A DNA stretch of 24,807 nt from Clostridiales bacterium UBA1206 (GCA_002310055.1 DBXS01000035.1:39457-64263), one strand, 5' to 3'; shown: positions 17,728 to 24,595, counted from the first letter of the stretch. The notes: generated from the sequence alone by a model not told the origin. Numbers and translations are program-made.

Positions 17728-17941
17728 AACGTTTGAAAAGTGTGAGAAGCAGCATTGAAATCACAAGCGCCGAACCGCTTATGAGCGCGCCTATGATAAA
17801 CGACGCTTTTGATATGGATCCGGAAAGCCCAAGAAACGCGGCGAGGCAGGCGAAGCCGACCGCTCCGAGCAGGCAGACCGCCGTGAGCGAGCGGTTGGAT
17901 CCTTTGGAATGAGAGGCGGCGCGCGAAGTCTGTTTTTTCAT
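17726..17941 (-). CDS. Small membrane protein, two predicted helices
   Basis: This 71-residue protein has a basic, Ser-rich N-terminus (residues 1-18) followed by two hydrophobic segments (about 20-40 and 45-68) and ends LFKR. I do not recognise a family. Its ATG overlaps the stop of the upstream DUF1294 gene as ATGA, which supports it being real and co-translated. The stop lies in the T tract of the opposing terminator. No function can be assigned; the topology only suggests a small integral membrane protein working with its partner. Confidence 0.62.
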   Translation of the reverse strand: MKKQTSRAASHSKGSNRSLTAVCLLGAVGFACLAAFLGLSGSISKASFIIGALISGSALVISMLLLTLFKR

Positions 17942-18261
17942 TTGAACACCCCTTTCCAGGCAAGCGCGATAATCAAAAGCGCGCAGAGCTGCAGGGCGAG
18001 AGACGTGTAGATGACCAGGCTGAAATAGCCTTTTTCGGTCTTATGCCTGAACACGAAGCGCGCGGCAAAAGCGCCGGCGGCGCCTCCGAACGCGGCGAGT
18101 GAAAGCAGGTATTTTTCTTTAATGCGTTCGCCGCCGCGTTTGGCGAGCGTTTTATCTCTGCCGTAAATGCAGAACGCGGCGACAGATACCGCGGCAAGGA
18201 CGCAGACGTAAAAGACAAAAACGTATTCGGGTTCCGTAAACAGGTCACTCCTTTTTGACAA
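17938..18261 (-). CDS. DUF1294 family small membrane protein
   Basis: This 107-residue protein has helices at about 15-32, 50-68 and 80-102. The central part, LSLAAFGGAAGAFAARFVFRHKTEKGYF, shows the DUF1294 pattern of a small-residue helix followed by FRHKTxK. The function of the family is unknown. The start is uncertain: there is no ATG upstream of the helices. A TTG at 18259-18261 has AAGGGG four bases upstream and is chosen; an AAGGAG further in has no suitable start codon behind it. It is translationally coupled to the 71-residue protein. I see only a weak promoter ahead of it on the minus strand. Confidence 0.82.
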   Translation of the reverse strand: MSKRSDLFTEPEYVFVFYVCVLAAVSVAAFCIYGRDKTLAKRGGERIKEKYLLSLAAFGGAAGAFAARFVFRHKTEKGYFSLVIYTSLALQLCALLIIALAWKGVFK

Positions 18262-18269
18262 AATTCCCC

Positions 18270-18298
18270 TTGAAAGAATCGTTTATTTGTTATATAAT
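18270..18298 (+). promoter_or_regulatory. Promoter of the zinc-ribbon acyltransferase gene
   Basis: A TTGAAA -35 (18270-18275) and TATAAT -10 (18293-18298) with a 17-base spacer. It lies in the short divergent gap shared with the DUF1294 gene and precedes the chosen start by about 33 bases. Confidence 0.8.
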
Positions 18299-18331
18299 AT
18301 AAAAAAACAGGATGTGCGGAGACAGAATGAA

Positions 18332-19603
18332 ATGAAAATAAAGACGAAGACAGTTGAATATTCGGCCGTGGCTTCGCTGCCGCCGATACCGCCCGTCAAG
18401 CCCAAAAAGCCGGGCGTCTTTTTCCGCGCGCTGATGCGGATCGCTTCGGCGGGAGATCTAAAAAAAGTCAATTTCCGCCTTCTCGAACCGGTCAGGCCTT
18501 ATGAAAACGTCAAGCCGCCGTATCTTATACTGATGAACCATTCGAGCTTTACCGACCTCGAGATAGCATCGCACATTTTCAAAAACATAACGTACGCAAT
18601 TATTTGCACGTCCGACGGGTTCGTCGGAAAAAAGGCGCTGATGCGTCGCTTAGGCTGTATCCCGACCGAAAAATTCTGCAGCGATCCTTCGCTTATTGTC
18701 ACTATAAAGCAAATGCTTTGGGATAAGCGCTGCAGCGTGCTGATGTACCCCGAAGCGAGCTATACTTTCGACGGGACGGCCACTCCGCTGCCGCGATATA
18801 CCGGGGCGCTGCTCAAACGTCTTAACGTCCCCGTGATAATGGTGCGTACCTACGGCGCGTTCCAGCGCGACCCGCTTTACAATATGCTGCAAAAGCGCAA
18901 AGTTGACGTTTCGGCGCGCGCGGATCTGCTTTTCACCCCGGAAGAGATAGCAAAAACGCCGGTGCGGGAGCTCGACGACGCGCTTGACAAAGCGTTTACT
19001 TACGACCATTTTGCGTGGCAGAAGGAAAACGGGATAAAAGTGGACGAGCTTTTCCGCGCGGACGGGCTCCAGCGCATACTTTACAAGTGTCCGCATTGCG
19101 GCGCCGAAGGCAAAACGCTGGGAAAAGGCACGTCGCTCGAATGCCGTTCCTGCGGCAAGAAGTGGCAGATGGACGAATACGGCGAGCTGCGCGCCGAGGA
19201 AGGCGATACCGAGTTTTCGCATATCCCCGCGTGGTACGCGTGGGAGCGGGATGAAGTCAAAAAAGAGCTTGAAAGCGGAACTTACCTGCTGGATATCCCG
19301 GTCAAAATAGGATATATGACCGACTACAAGGCGATCTATATGATCGGTAACGGACGGCTGCGGCACGACACCGACGGATTCTTGCTGAAAAACGACGCCG
19401 GGGATCTTGTATACCGGCGCTCGCCCACCGAAAGCCACAGCCTTTACGCCGATTACTACTGGTACGAACTGGGCGATATGATCTGCGTGGGCGAAAAAGG
19501 GCGGCAGTTTTACTGTTTCCCTCTTGACCAAAGCGTGCCGGTCGCAAAAGCGCGGCTCGCCGCAGAAGAATTATACAAGCTCAAAAAAGAACGCAGGATA
19601 TAA
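18332..19603 (+). CDS. PlsC-type glycerolipid acyltransferase with C-terminal zinc ribbon
   Basis: This is a 423-residue protein. The acyltransferase half has the catalytic HX4D motif NHSSFTD (His70, Asp75) and a substrate motif YPEASY near 139-144, replacing the usual EGTR. PlsC enzymes move an acyl chain from acyl-ACP or acyl-CoA to lysophosphatidate. After about residue 250 comes a zinc-ribbon-like site, CPHC at 253-256 and CRSC at 271-274. A further domain of about 140 residues of unclear fold, rich in Tyr and Asp, follows. The ATG at 18332 has GGAG ten bases upstream; an in-frame start at 18287 would lie upstream of the -10. Acyl acceptor and the role of the fused half are unknown. The gene is monocistronic and ends at a bidirectional terminator. 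Confidence 0.88.
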   Translation: MKIKTKTVEYSAVASLPPIPPVKPKKPGVFFRALMRIASAGDLKKVNFRLLEPVRPYENVKPPYLILMNHSSFTDLEIASHIFKNITYAIICTSDGFVGKKALMRRLGCIPTEKFCSDPSLIVTIKQMLWDKRCSVLMYPEASYTFDGTATPLPRYTGALLKRLNVPVIMVRTYGAFQRDPLYNMLQKRKVDVSARADLLFTPEEIAKTPVRELDDALDKAFTYDHFAWQKENGIKVDELFRADGLQRILYKCPHCGAEGKTLGKGTSLECRSCGKKWQMDEYGELRAEEGDTEFSHIPAWYAWERDEVKKELESGTYLLDIPVKIGYMTDYKAIYMIGNGRLRHDTDGFLLKNDAGDLVYRRSPTESHSLYADYYWYELGDMICVGEKGRQFYCFPLDQSVPVAKARLAAEELYKLKKERRI

Positions 19604-19612
19604 AAAACGGGT

Positions 19613-19669
19613 AAAAAGCCGTGCTTTTCCGCTCATTGCGGGGCGGCGCGGCTTTCGTTTTGTTTTTCT
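19613..19669. terminator. Bidirectional terminator between convergent acyltransferase genes
   Basis: AAAGCCGTGC (19615-19624) pairs with GCGCGGCTTT (19646-19655), with an inner CCGC/GCGG hairpin. T-rich tracts lie on both sides: CGTTTTGTTTTT after it on plus, and GCTTTTTACC after it on minus. It would end both the plus-strand gene finishing at 19603 and the minus-strand gene whose stop codon (19633-19635) lies in its loop. Confidence 0.75.
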
Positions 19670-20427
19670 GCCTTTATATAGCGGTTCTTGGAATACGTCG
19701 ATTCCGCCGAACGCGCCGTCATAGCGCCATAGCACAGGTCGCGAAGGCGCGCGGTATCGGTACGCGCGTCGAGTTCGGGATCCGGAAAGAACGGCCCGTC
19801 TATATAGACCGTGGTCTTTACTCCCTTGCCGAACCGGCGCTTTTTATAAGTGGCGGTGAAAGTGAACGCGGGTTTTCCGGTAACTTTGGGGAATTTGAAG
19901 GAAGTGTCGGCGAACGGCCGTATTTTCGTATAAAAGGGCCATATGTGGGCTTCGGGATAAACTGCCACGATATGTCCGAGCCCGGCGTGCTTTTTTACGG
20001 CGTTGTAATAATCCATAATGCCCGCCGGATCGTCCGGCACGGGTATGGCTCCCAGGTCTTCGACTATGCGTTTTATTCCGGTTATGGACACCGCGTCCGG
20101 GCTGACGACGATATACGCCTTTTTGGGGAAAGAAACTATAGAAGGGGCGTAGGCGTCGCCCATAGAGCGGGTGTGGTTGCCGTAGAGGAAAAAGCCTTCT
20201 TTTTTATACGGCTTGAGCTTATTTCTGCCTATTATCTTTTCGCGGTAGGCGATCTTTTGTATGACGTACACGACGGGAAAAGCGATAAAATGATAGAGTA
20301 CGAACGCAAAAGCACGCCTTAAGGGCGAAGTGGTAAAGTATTTGTAATCGTGCGGGAGGCGCTTTGTCTTTATGCCGTTTTCGGCGAAATCGTCGTTGAG
20401 TTCGTCGCTGTAATAATACGTTTTCAT
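19633..20427 (-). CDS. PlsC-like acyltransferase, unusual HX5D motif
   Basis: This 264-residue protein has a hydrophobic helix at about 36-56. The acyltransferase core contains GNHTRSMGDA, in which His85 and Asp91 are separated by five residues rather than the usual four, and VAVYPEAHIWPF as the substrate loop. It resembles a clostridial subgroup of 1-acyl-glycerol-3-phosphate acyltransferases with an HTxxxGDA motif. The ATG at 20425-20427 overlaps the stop of the glycosyltransferase gene as ATGA, so the two are coupled; GAGGAG lies about 11 bases before it. The pairing suggests acylation of a glycosylated lipid or supply of its diacylglycerol, which is inference. The stop is inside the terminator hairpin. 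Confidence 0.85.
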   Translation of the reverse strand: MKTYYYSDELNDDFAENGIKTKRLPHDYKYFTTSPLRRAFAFVLYHFIAFPVVYVIQKIAYREKIIGRNKLKPYKKEGFFLYGNHTRSMGDAYAPSIVSFPKKAYIVVSPDAVSITGIKRIVEDLGAIPVPDDPAGIMDYYNAVKKHAGLGHIVAVYPEAHIWPFYTKIRPFADTSFKFPKVTGKPAFTFTATYKKRRFGKGVKTTVYIDGPFFPDPELDARTDTARLRDLCYGAMTARSAESTYSKNRYIKAEKQNESRAAPQ

Positions 20428-21572
20428 TCCGTACGCGGCTCCTCTCCGGACGGCTTGCACGCGCCTGCGAGCATCGATTCCATACGGTCCATACATTCGC
20501 AAAGGCGGAACGCGTTTTTCTTTTCGTCGTAACGCGCTGCGTATTCCGCGACCTTTCCGGGGTTTTCGAAGAAGAAATCTATCTTTTTGCACAGGTCGCG
20601 CGGCGAATGCTTGCGAAACAGGTTGGCTTCGTCAAGCGCGAAGCTGCGCGTGGCGCTGAGTTCGGAATCGCATATCACCGGAACGAGTCCGCAGGCGATG
20701 GCTTCCATCGCCGAAACGGCTTCGATTTCCACCGTGGAAGTGTGCACGTACAGGTCGGCGTCGGTGAGCGCCTGCGCGAGCTCGCGGCGTCCGAAAAAGC
20801 GGAATTCAACGTCGAGCCCCAGCTTGGACGCGCGCTTTCTGAGCCGCTTTTCGTACGGCCCCTGACCTGCGAGGATGATTTTGATCTCGTCTTTGTGCCT
20901 TGACATCCCTACCGCGTCAAGTAAATCGCGCTGAGATTTTTCCTTGCTGTATCTGCCCGAGCAGATAATCGTGAACTTGCCTTGCGGAATCTTTTTGCGT
21001 TCTTCGAAGAACAGCTCGTCGACCCCGTTGGAGATCACGACGGAGGGAAACTGACGCCCCGCTTCTTTTTCGAACACGTTTTTTATGAATTCGGTGGGAT
21101 AATGGACCTTTACGCAATGGCGATAGACTTTGCGGCTGAATATTTTGTACGTGATGCGGTTTACGAGTTTAGAACCCATCATACCTATATGGGCGGTAAA
21201 GTTTTCGGCCTGGCAATGAAAGCTCGCGGTTATGGGTTTGCCGAGCTTACGCGCCATTTTGACCGCCCCGCACCCCAGTGAAAACGGTATGAGTATATGC
21301 ACCACATCGGCGTCTTTTATGGCTTCGTACAGTATTTTCTTATCCGCTTTGGCGAGCTGGACGTTGTTCTTTTCCACGAGCCGGTTTATGGGGGCGGTGA
21401 GGTTGAGCGTCGGAACCACCATATACCCTTCCCTGCCTGCGGTAGACGCATCGGGCGAGACTACCGTGACCTTATGTCCTTTAGCGCGCAGATGATCTAT
21501 AAGATTCATGGCGGCTATGGTAGTGCCGTTGTTCGCTTGGCCGAGCACGTCGCAGATTACGGTTACGTTCAT
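20424..21572 (-). CDS. GT4 family glycosyltransferase, possibly glycolipid synthesis
   Basis: This 382-residue GT-B enzyme is of the GT4 type. The N-terminal Rossmann half begins MNVTVICDVLGQANNGTT, with the acceptor-side HxxQAE-like region SFHCQAENFTAHIG. The C-terminal half has IICSGRYSKEKSQRDLL and the E-x7-E motif in EIEAVSAMEAIACG, which binds the nucleotide sugar. Similar enzymes make mono- or diglucosyl-diacylglycerol or mannosylate lipids. The donor and acceptor cannot be read from sequence. The ATG at 21570-21572 has AGAGG upstream; a longer reading would extend through the promoter. It is coupled to a PlsC-like acyltransferase. Confidence 0.88.
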   Translation of the reverse strand: MNVTVICDVLGQANNGTTIAAMNLIDHLRAKGHKVTVVSPDASTAGREGYMVVPTLNLTAPINRLVEKNNVQLAKADKKILYEAIKDADVVHILIPFSLGCGAVKMARKLGKPITASFHCQAENFTAHIGMMGSKLVNRITYKIFSRKVYRHCVKVHYPTEFIKNVFEKEAGRQFPSVVISNGVDELFFEERKKIPQGKFTIICSGRYSKEKSQRDLLDAVGMSRHKDEIKIILAGQGPYEKRLRKRASKLGLDVEFRFFGRRELAQALTDADLYVHTSTVEIEAVSAMEAIACGLVPVICDSELSATRSFALDEANLFRKHSPRDLCKKIDFFFENPGKVAEYAARYDEKKNAFRLCECMDRMESMLAGACKPSGEEPRTE

Positions 21573-21627
21573 TTGTTTCCTCTGTGGGATTATTAGCCGG
21601 CAGGCATACATCTCCGCCGACCGCTGT

Positions 21628-21656
21628 ATTATACCACACAGTTGATTAAAAATCAA
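21628..21656 (-). promoter_or_regulatory. Promoter of the glycosyltransferase-acyltransferase unit with inverted repeat
   Basis: On minus, TTGATT -35 (21651-21656) and TATAAT -10 (21628-21633) are separated by 17 bases. A perfect inverted repeat, TTGATT-TTT-AATCAA (21642-21656), covers the -35 and could be an operator. It does not match the FapR consensus. Confidence 0.75.
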
Positions 21657-21831
21657 TATATTCGCGCTTAATTTTTTAGTTGAAAAGATTAAATAATCAT
21701 ATCGATTGTTTTAACTCCGGGAGTCTGAAACGCGCTTTGTGCATAACGCATAATAATCCGACCTGAACGGCTGACGCAGCCGGACAAATGCTTATTCTTG
21801 CAAAACACGGTAAAAAGAGACGTGCAAAAAC
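21657..21831. other. Divergent intergenic region with little recognisable content
   Basis: This 175-base spacer lies between the two divergent promoters. It is AT-rich on the left. It holds a short hairpin, CGGCT-N5-AGCCG, near 21768-21782 without a T tract. Two copies of TGCAAAA (21799-21805 and 21823-21829) precede the acyl-CoA synthetase promoter, with a third at 21841-21847 inside it. I see no gene and no known riboswitch. Confidence 0.5.
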
Positions 21832-21860
21832 TTGACAAAATGCAAAATATGCTTTATAAT
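21832..21860 (+). promoter_or_regulatory. Consensus sigma-A promoter of the acyl-CoA synthetase gene
   Basis: A perfect TTGACA -35 (21832-21837) and a perfect TATAAT -10 (21855-21860) with a 17-base spacer make this the strongest promoter in the window. The spacer contains a TGCAAAA copy. Confidence 0.9.
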
Positions 21861-21891
21861 AGATTTCAATTCTTTCGGAGCGGTCAAAAAT

Positions 21892-23553
21892 ATGTTAGAG
21901 AAATTCCTTGACAAAACCGAATACGACAGTTACGAAGAGCTGAAAGCGGGCTATTCCGTAAGAGTGCCCGAAGGGTTCAATTTCGCCTACGACGTCGTCG
22001 ACGCATGGACGAAAGAACAGCCGGGCAAAAACGCGCTCTATTACTGCGACGACAACGGCACGCGCCGTATGTACACCTTTGAGGAAGTTTCGGAGCTTTC
22101 CAAAAAAGAAGCTTCGTGGCTGCTTTCGCTTGGCGTGAAGCGCGGCGACAGGGTTATGTTTATGCTCAAACAGGCGCCCGAGGTATGGTTCACGTTCATC
22201 GCCTGCCACCGCATAGGCGCGGTGTGCATCCCCGCGACTTTTCAGCTTACGCCAAAAGATATAGTATACCGCTGCAACGCCGCTTCGGTGCGGCTCATCT
22301 GCGTCACCGACGACGCCGAGATGCTCGATTACGTGCGCGAGGCGCTGCCCAAATGTCCCACCGTCTATAACGTGGCGGTCTGCGGAAACAATATCCCCGA
22401 ACCGTTTTTGGATATGCGCGCAGGCATAGCCGCCGCGCAGCCGTTCGAAGAGCGCGTGCATACCGCCGTGGAAGACGAAATGCTGGTGTATTTCTCTTCC
22501 GGCACCACCGGTATGCCCAAAATGATAAAGCATGATTTTTCGTACCCGGTGGGACACATAGTCACCGCAAAATACTGGCAGCAGGTCCGGAACGACAAGC
22601 TTCATCTTACGATGTCCGACAGCGGCTGGGCGAAATTCGCCTGGGGCAAGATCTACGGCCAGTGGATCTGCGGCGCGACGATCGTCGCATATAACAACGA
22701 GAAATTTTCGGCGGTGAACACCCTGAAACTGCTCGAAGAAATAAAGGTCACCACCTTCTGCGCGCCGCCCACGATTTTCCGTTTCCTTATAAAAGAAGAT
22801 ATATCACATTACGATCTTTCTTCCATTAAGCATTGCTGTATGGCGGGCGAGCCGCTCAACCCGGAGGTGTTCTACCGCTTCCGCGAGCTGACCGGACTCA
22901 CGCTGACCGAAGGTTTCGGTCAGACCGAAACGCCGGTGCTCTGCGCCAATTTCGACGGCTTCCCCATCCGCCCCGGCTCGACCGGAAAGCCTTCGCCCGC
23001 GTTCGATATCGACATCGTCGACGCCGACGGCGTGAGATGCGAAGACGGTATCCCGGGATACATAGTCGTAAAGAATTTAAGCAGGCATTATCCGCCCGGG
23101 CTGTTCAAGGGCTACATAAACGATCCCGAAGCCAACGCCGAAGCGTTCAGGCACGACTGCTACTATACCGGCGATATGGCGTGGCGCGACGAGGACGGCT
23201 ATTACTGGTTCGTCGGCCGCGACGACGACGTGATAAAGTGTTCCGGCTACCGCATAGGTCCGTTCGAAGTGGAATCCGCCGTGATGACGCATCCTTCGGT
23301 GCTCGAATGCGCGGTCACCGCAGTCCCGGATCCCGTGAGAGGGCAGGTCGTCAAGGCCACGATAGTCCTGGCAAAAGGCTACACCGCTTCGGACGACTTG
23401 AAAAAAGAAATACAGAACCACGTCAAAAAAGTCACCGCGCCTTATAAATACCCGCGCATAGTGGAATTTGTGGATTCGCTCCCCAAGACCACGAGCGGCA
23501 AGATAATGCGCAAGGCGATCCGCAAACACGACGAGGAAAAATATGGCAAATAA
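21892..23553 (+). CDS. Acyl-CoA synthetase, AMP-forming (medium-chain/ACSM-like)
   Basis: This 553-residue ANL-superfamily enzyme activates a carboxylic acid to acyl-AMP and then acyl-CoA. The P-loop YFSSGTTGMPKMIKHD begins at 200, TEGFGQTET is in the middle, the hinge region FVGRDDDVIKCSGYRIGPFEVE follows, and the catalytic Lys537 is in KTTSGKIMRKAIRK. The segment MSDSGWAKFAWGKIYGQW resembles medium-chain acyl-CoA synthetases more than acetyl-CoA synthetase, so fatty or branched-chain acids are likely substrates. The ATG at 21892 has GGAG 11 bases before it; an in-frame start at 21832 would overlap the -35. The 3' end overlaps the next gene by 11 bases. It could feed exogenous fatty acids to the neighbouring acyltransferases, if these accept acyl-CoA. 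Confidence 0.93.
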   Translation: MLEKFLDKTEYDSYEELKAGYSVRVPEGFNFAYDVVDAWTKEQPGKNALYYCDDNGTRRMYTFEEVSELSKKEASWLLSLGVKRGDRVMFMLKQAPEVWFTFIACHRIGAVCIPATFQLTPKDIVYRCNAASVRLICVTDDAEMLDYVREALPKCPTVYNVAVCGNNIPEPFLDMRAGIAAAQPFEERVHTAVEDEMLVYFSSGTTGMPKMIKHDFSYPVGHIVTAKYWQQVRNDKLHLTMSDSGWAKFAWGKIYGQWICGATIVAYNNEKFSAVNTLKLLEEIKVTTFCAPPTIFRFLIKEDISHYDLSSIKHCCMAGEPLNPEVFYRFRELTGLTLTEGFGQTETPVLCANFDGFPIRPGSTGKPSPAFDIDIVDADGVRCEDGIPGYIVVKNLSRHYPPGLFKGYINDPEANAEAFRHDCYYTGDMAWRDEDGYYWFVGRDDDVIKCSGYRIGPFEVESAVMTHPSVLECAVTAVPDPVRGQVVKATIVLAKGYTASDDLKKEIQNHVKKVTAPYKYPRIVEFVDSLPKTTSGKIMRKAIRKHDEEKYGK

Positions 23554-23959
23554 ACGTAACCGCTACCGCGTTTTGCGCGCGGTATACGGCGCGCTTTGCG
23601 GCGTGCTGTTCCAGTTCGCATTTCAGCTTCCGCAGACGATGACGCTGCAAACAGTACTGATATTCTGCGTGATGTTCGCTTATCTGATCCCGTCCGTGAT
23701 CACGGTGGAATATATCAAATCACACGAGATAAACGGCATAAAGCCGTTTATGGCAGACGAGGCGGCGTTTTTCTGCCCTGCCGCGTTCCTTGCGTGCATT
23801 ATCGCCGAGCTTGTGTTTTCGGCGCTTTCCGCCGCGCAAAGCGAAACGGATTTTTCGGGCATGGGCACGCTGATATTCTGCCTTTCGGGCGTGATACTCA
23901 CCGCCGCGTTCTGGCTCGTTTACTTTATTGTAGATAAAGCGTATAAAAAAACCGAATAG
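23543..23959 (+). CDS. Hypothetical small membrane protein (four predicted helices)
   Basis: This 138-residue protein has a basic N-terminus (MANKRNRYR). Hydrophobic segments lie at about 10-28, 36-55, 72-95 and 106-130, and the end is basic (DKAYKKTE). It slightly resembles DUF3021-type small membrane proteins, but I do not assign a family. The ATG has GAGGAAAA just upstream, inside the end of the acyl-CoA synthetase gene, and the two overlap by 11 bases, indicating coupling. Its function may therefore relate to fatty-acid uptake or activation, but nothing in the sequence proves this. Confidence 0.78.
   Translation: MANKRNRYRVLRAVYGALCGVLFQFAFQLPQTMTLQTVLIFCVMFAYLIPSVITVEYIKSHEINGIKPFMADEAAFFCPAAFLACIIAELVFSALSAAQSETDFSGMGTLIFCLSGVILTAAFWLVYFIVDKAYKKTE
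23919..23947 (+). promoter_or_regulatory. Probable promoter of tRNA-Arg
   Basis: TTTACT (23919-23924) and TATAAA (23942-23947) with a 17-base spacer lie inside the end of the membrane-protein gene, about 15 bases before the tRNA. The match is moderate; the tRNA might also be read through from upstream. Confidence 0.5.
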
Positions 23960-23961
23960 AA

Positions 23962-24038
23962 CTGCCTTTAGCTCAGCTGGATAGAGTATCGGACTCCGAT
24001 TCCGACGGTCGGGGGTTCAAATCCCCCAAGGCAGGCCA
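23962..24038 (+). tRNA. tRNA-Arg, anticodon CCG
   Basis: A full cloverleaf can be folded. The acceptor stem is CTGCCTT/AAGGCAG, the D stem GCTC/GAGT, the anticodon stem TCGGA/TCCGA with loop CTCCGAT, and the T stem GGGGG/CCCCC with loop TTCAAAT. It has discriminator G and encoded CCA. The anticodon CCG (23996-23998) reads CGG codons. The gene is 77 bases long and followed directly by a terminator. Confidence 0.96.
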
Positions 24039-24073
24039 AAAAGAAAAAGTCGCGTCAGCGGCTTTTTCTTTTT
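24038..24073 (+). terminator. Rho-independent terminator after tRNA-Arg
   Basis: A 16-pair stem, AAAAAGAAAAAGTCGC (24038-24053) with GCGGCTTTTTCTTTTT (24058-24073), has one wobble pair and a four-base loop. The T-rich 3' arm itself forms the tract. It begins at the last base of the tRNA CCA. Confidence 0.85.
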
Positions 24074-24173
24074 GTTCTCTTCACTCTTCTCTCTTCGTTC
24101 TTCACTTTTCTCTCCGTTCCCCTCCGCGACTTTTTCCAGTGAAGAGAGAAAAGAGAAGAGAGAAGAGAAATGG
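24074..24173. repeat. Imperfect polypyrimidine/polypurine inverted repeat
   Basis: About 40 bases of C/T-rich sequence built from TTCTC, CTTC and TTCAC units (24074-24114) face a G/A-rich arm built from GAAGAGA and GAAAAGA units (24139-24169), with a spacer of about 25-30 bases. The reverse complement of the right arm aligns with the left arm over some 31 bases with a few mismatches. It lies between the tRNA terminator and the promoter of the four-helix-bundle gene. It could form a long hairpin or arise by slippage; no function is known. Confidence 0.65.
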
Positions 24174-24193
24174 TAGTTTTGCTCCGCAAAACG

Positions 24194-24222
24194 TTGTTTT
24201 TATTGAATATTTCTGGTATAAT
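24194..24222 (+). promoter_or_regulatory. Promoter of the four-helix-bundle gene
   Basis: TTGTTT (24194-24199) and a perfect TATAAT (24217-24222) with a 17-base spacer lie 10 bases ahead of the GGAGG ribosome site at 24233-24237. This rules out the in-frame ATG at 24170 as the start. Confidence 0.75.
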
Positions 24223-24244
24223 TGCAGTATACGGAGGTGAAGGT

Positions 24245-24595
24245 ATAGAAAGTCCATTGCTCGATAAATCGCTGGAATTTGCATCGCAGGTCGTTCTGTT
24301 TTACGAAGAGTTTTCAAAAAGCAGAAAAGATACAACGATCGCCAAGCAGCTTCTCCGTTCCGCAACGTCTATTGGAGCAAATATAAATGAGGCTGTTTAT
24401 GGCAACAGCAAAGCAGATTTTATTGCCAAACTCCATATCTCTCTGAAAGAAACCGGCGAGAGTATATACTGGCTGACTCTGCTGAAACGCACCGGTATTT
24501 TTGAATTTAATTACGACCTTTTGTTGTCACAAACGGAAGAGATCAAACGAATGCTGATCGCCTCTATCAACACGGCGAAATCGAAAGAACAATGA
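24245..24595 (+). CDS. Four-helix-bundle protein (23S rRNA intervening-sequence/S23 family)
   Basis: This protein of about 116 residues is nearly all helical. The segments LLDKSLEFASQVVLFYEEF, DTTIAKQLLRSATSIGANINEA, KADFIAKLHISLKETGES and YDLLLSQTEEIKRMLIASI match the four helices of the S23/IVP family (TIGR02436/PF05635). Members occur in 23S rRNA insertions, beside diversity-generating retroelements and as stand-alone genes; their role is poorly known, and binding to a partner or nucleic acid is often proposed. The start is odd. GGAGG at 24233-24237 is seven bases ahead of an in-frame ATA (24245-24247), where an ATG would be expected. The next candidate is a TTG at 24257, too far from GGAGG. 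The stop overlaps the next ATG as ATGA. The DNA is more AT-rich than its neighbours. Confidence 0.83.
   Translation: MESPLLDKSLEFASQVVLFYEEFSKSRKDTTIAKQLLRSATSIGANINEAVYGNSKADFIAKLHISLKETGESIYWLTLLKRTGIFEFNYDLLLSQTEEIKRMLIASINTAKSKEQ

Noticed and set aside
21768..21782. Small hairpin CGGCT-N5-AGCCG as a terminator or riboswitch part
   Set aside because: Only five pairs and no T tract; it lies upstream of both divergent promoters, so it would not be transcribed from either.
24170..24244. ATG at 24170 as start of the four-helix-bundle gene
   Set aside because: The predicted promoter and GGAGG lie downstream of it, and the extra residues do not match the family.
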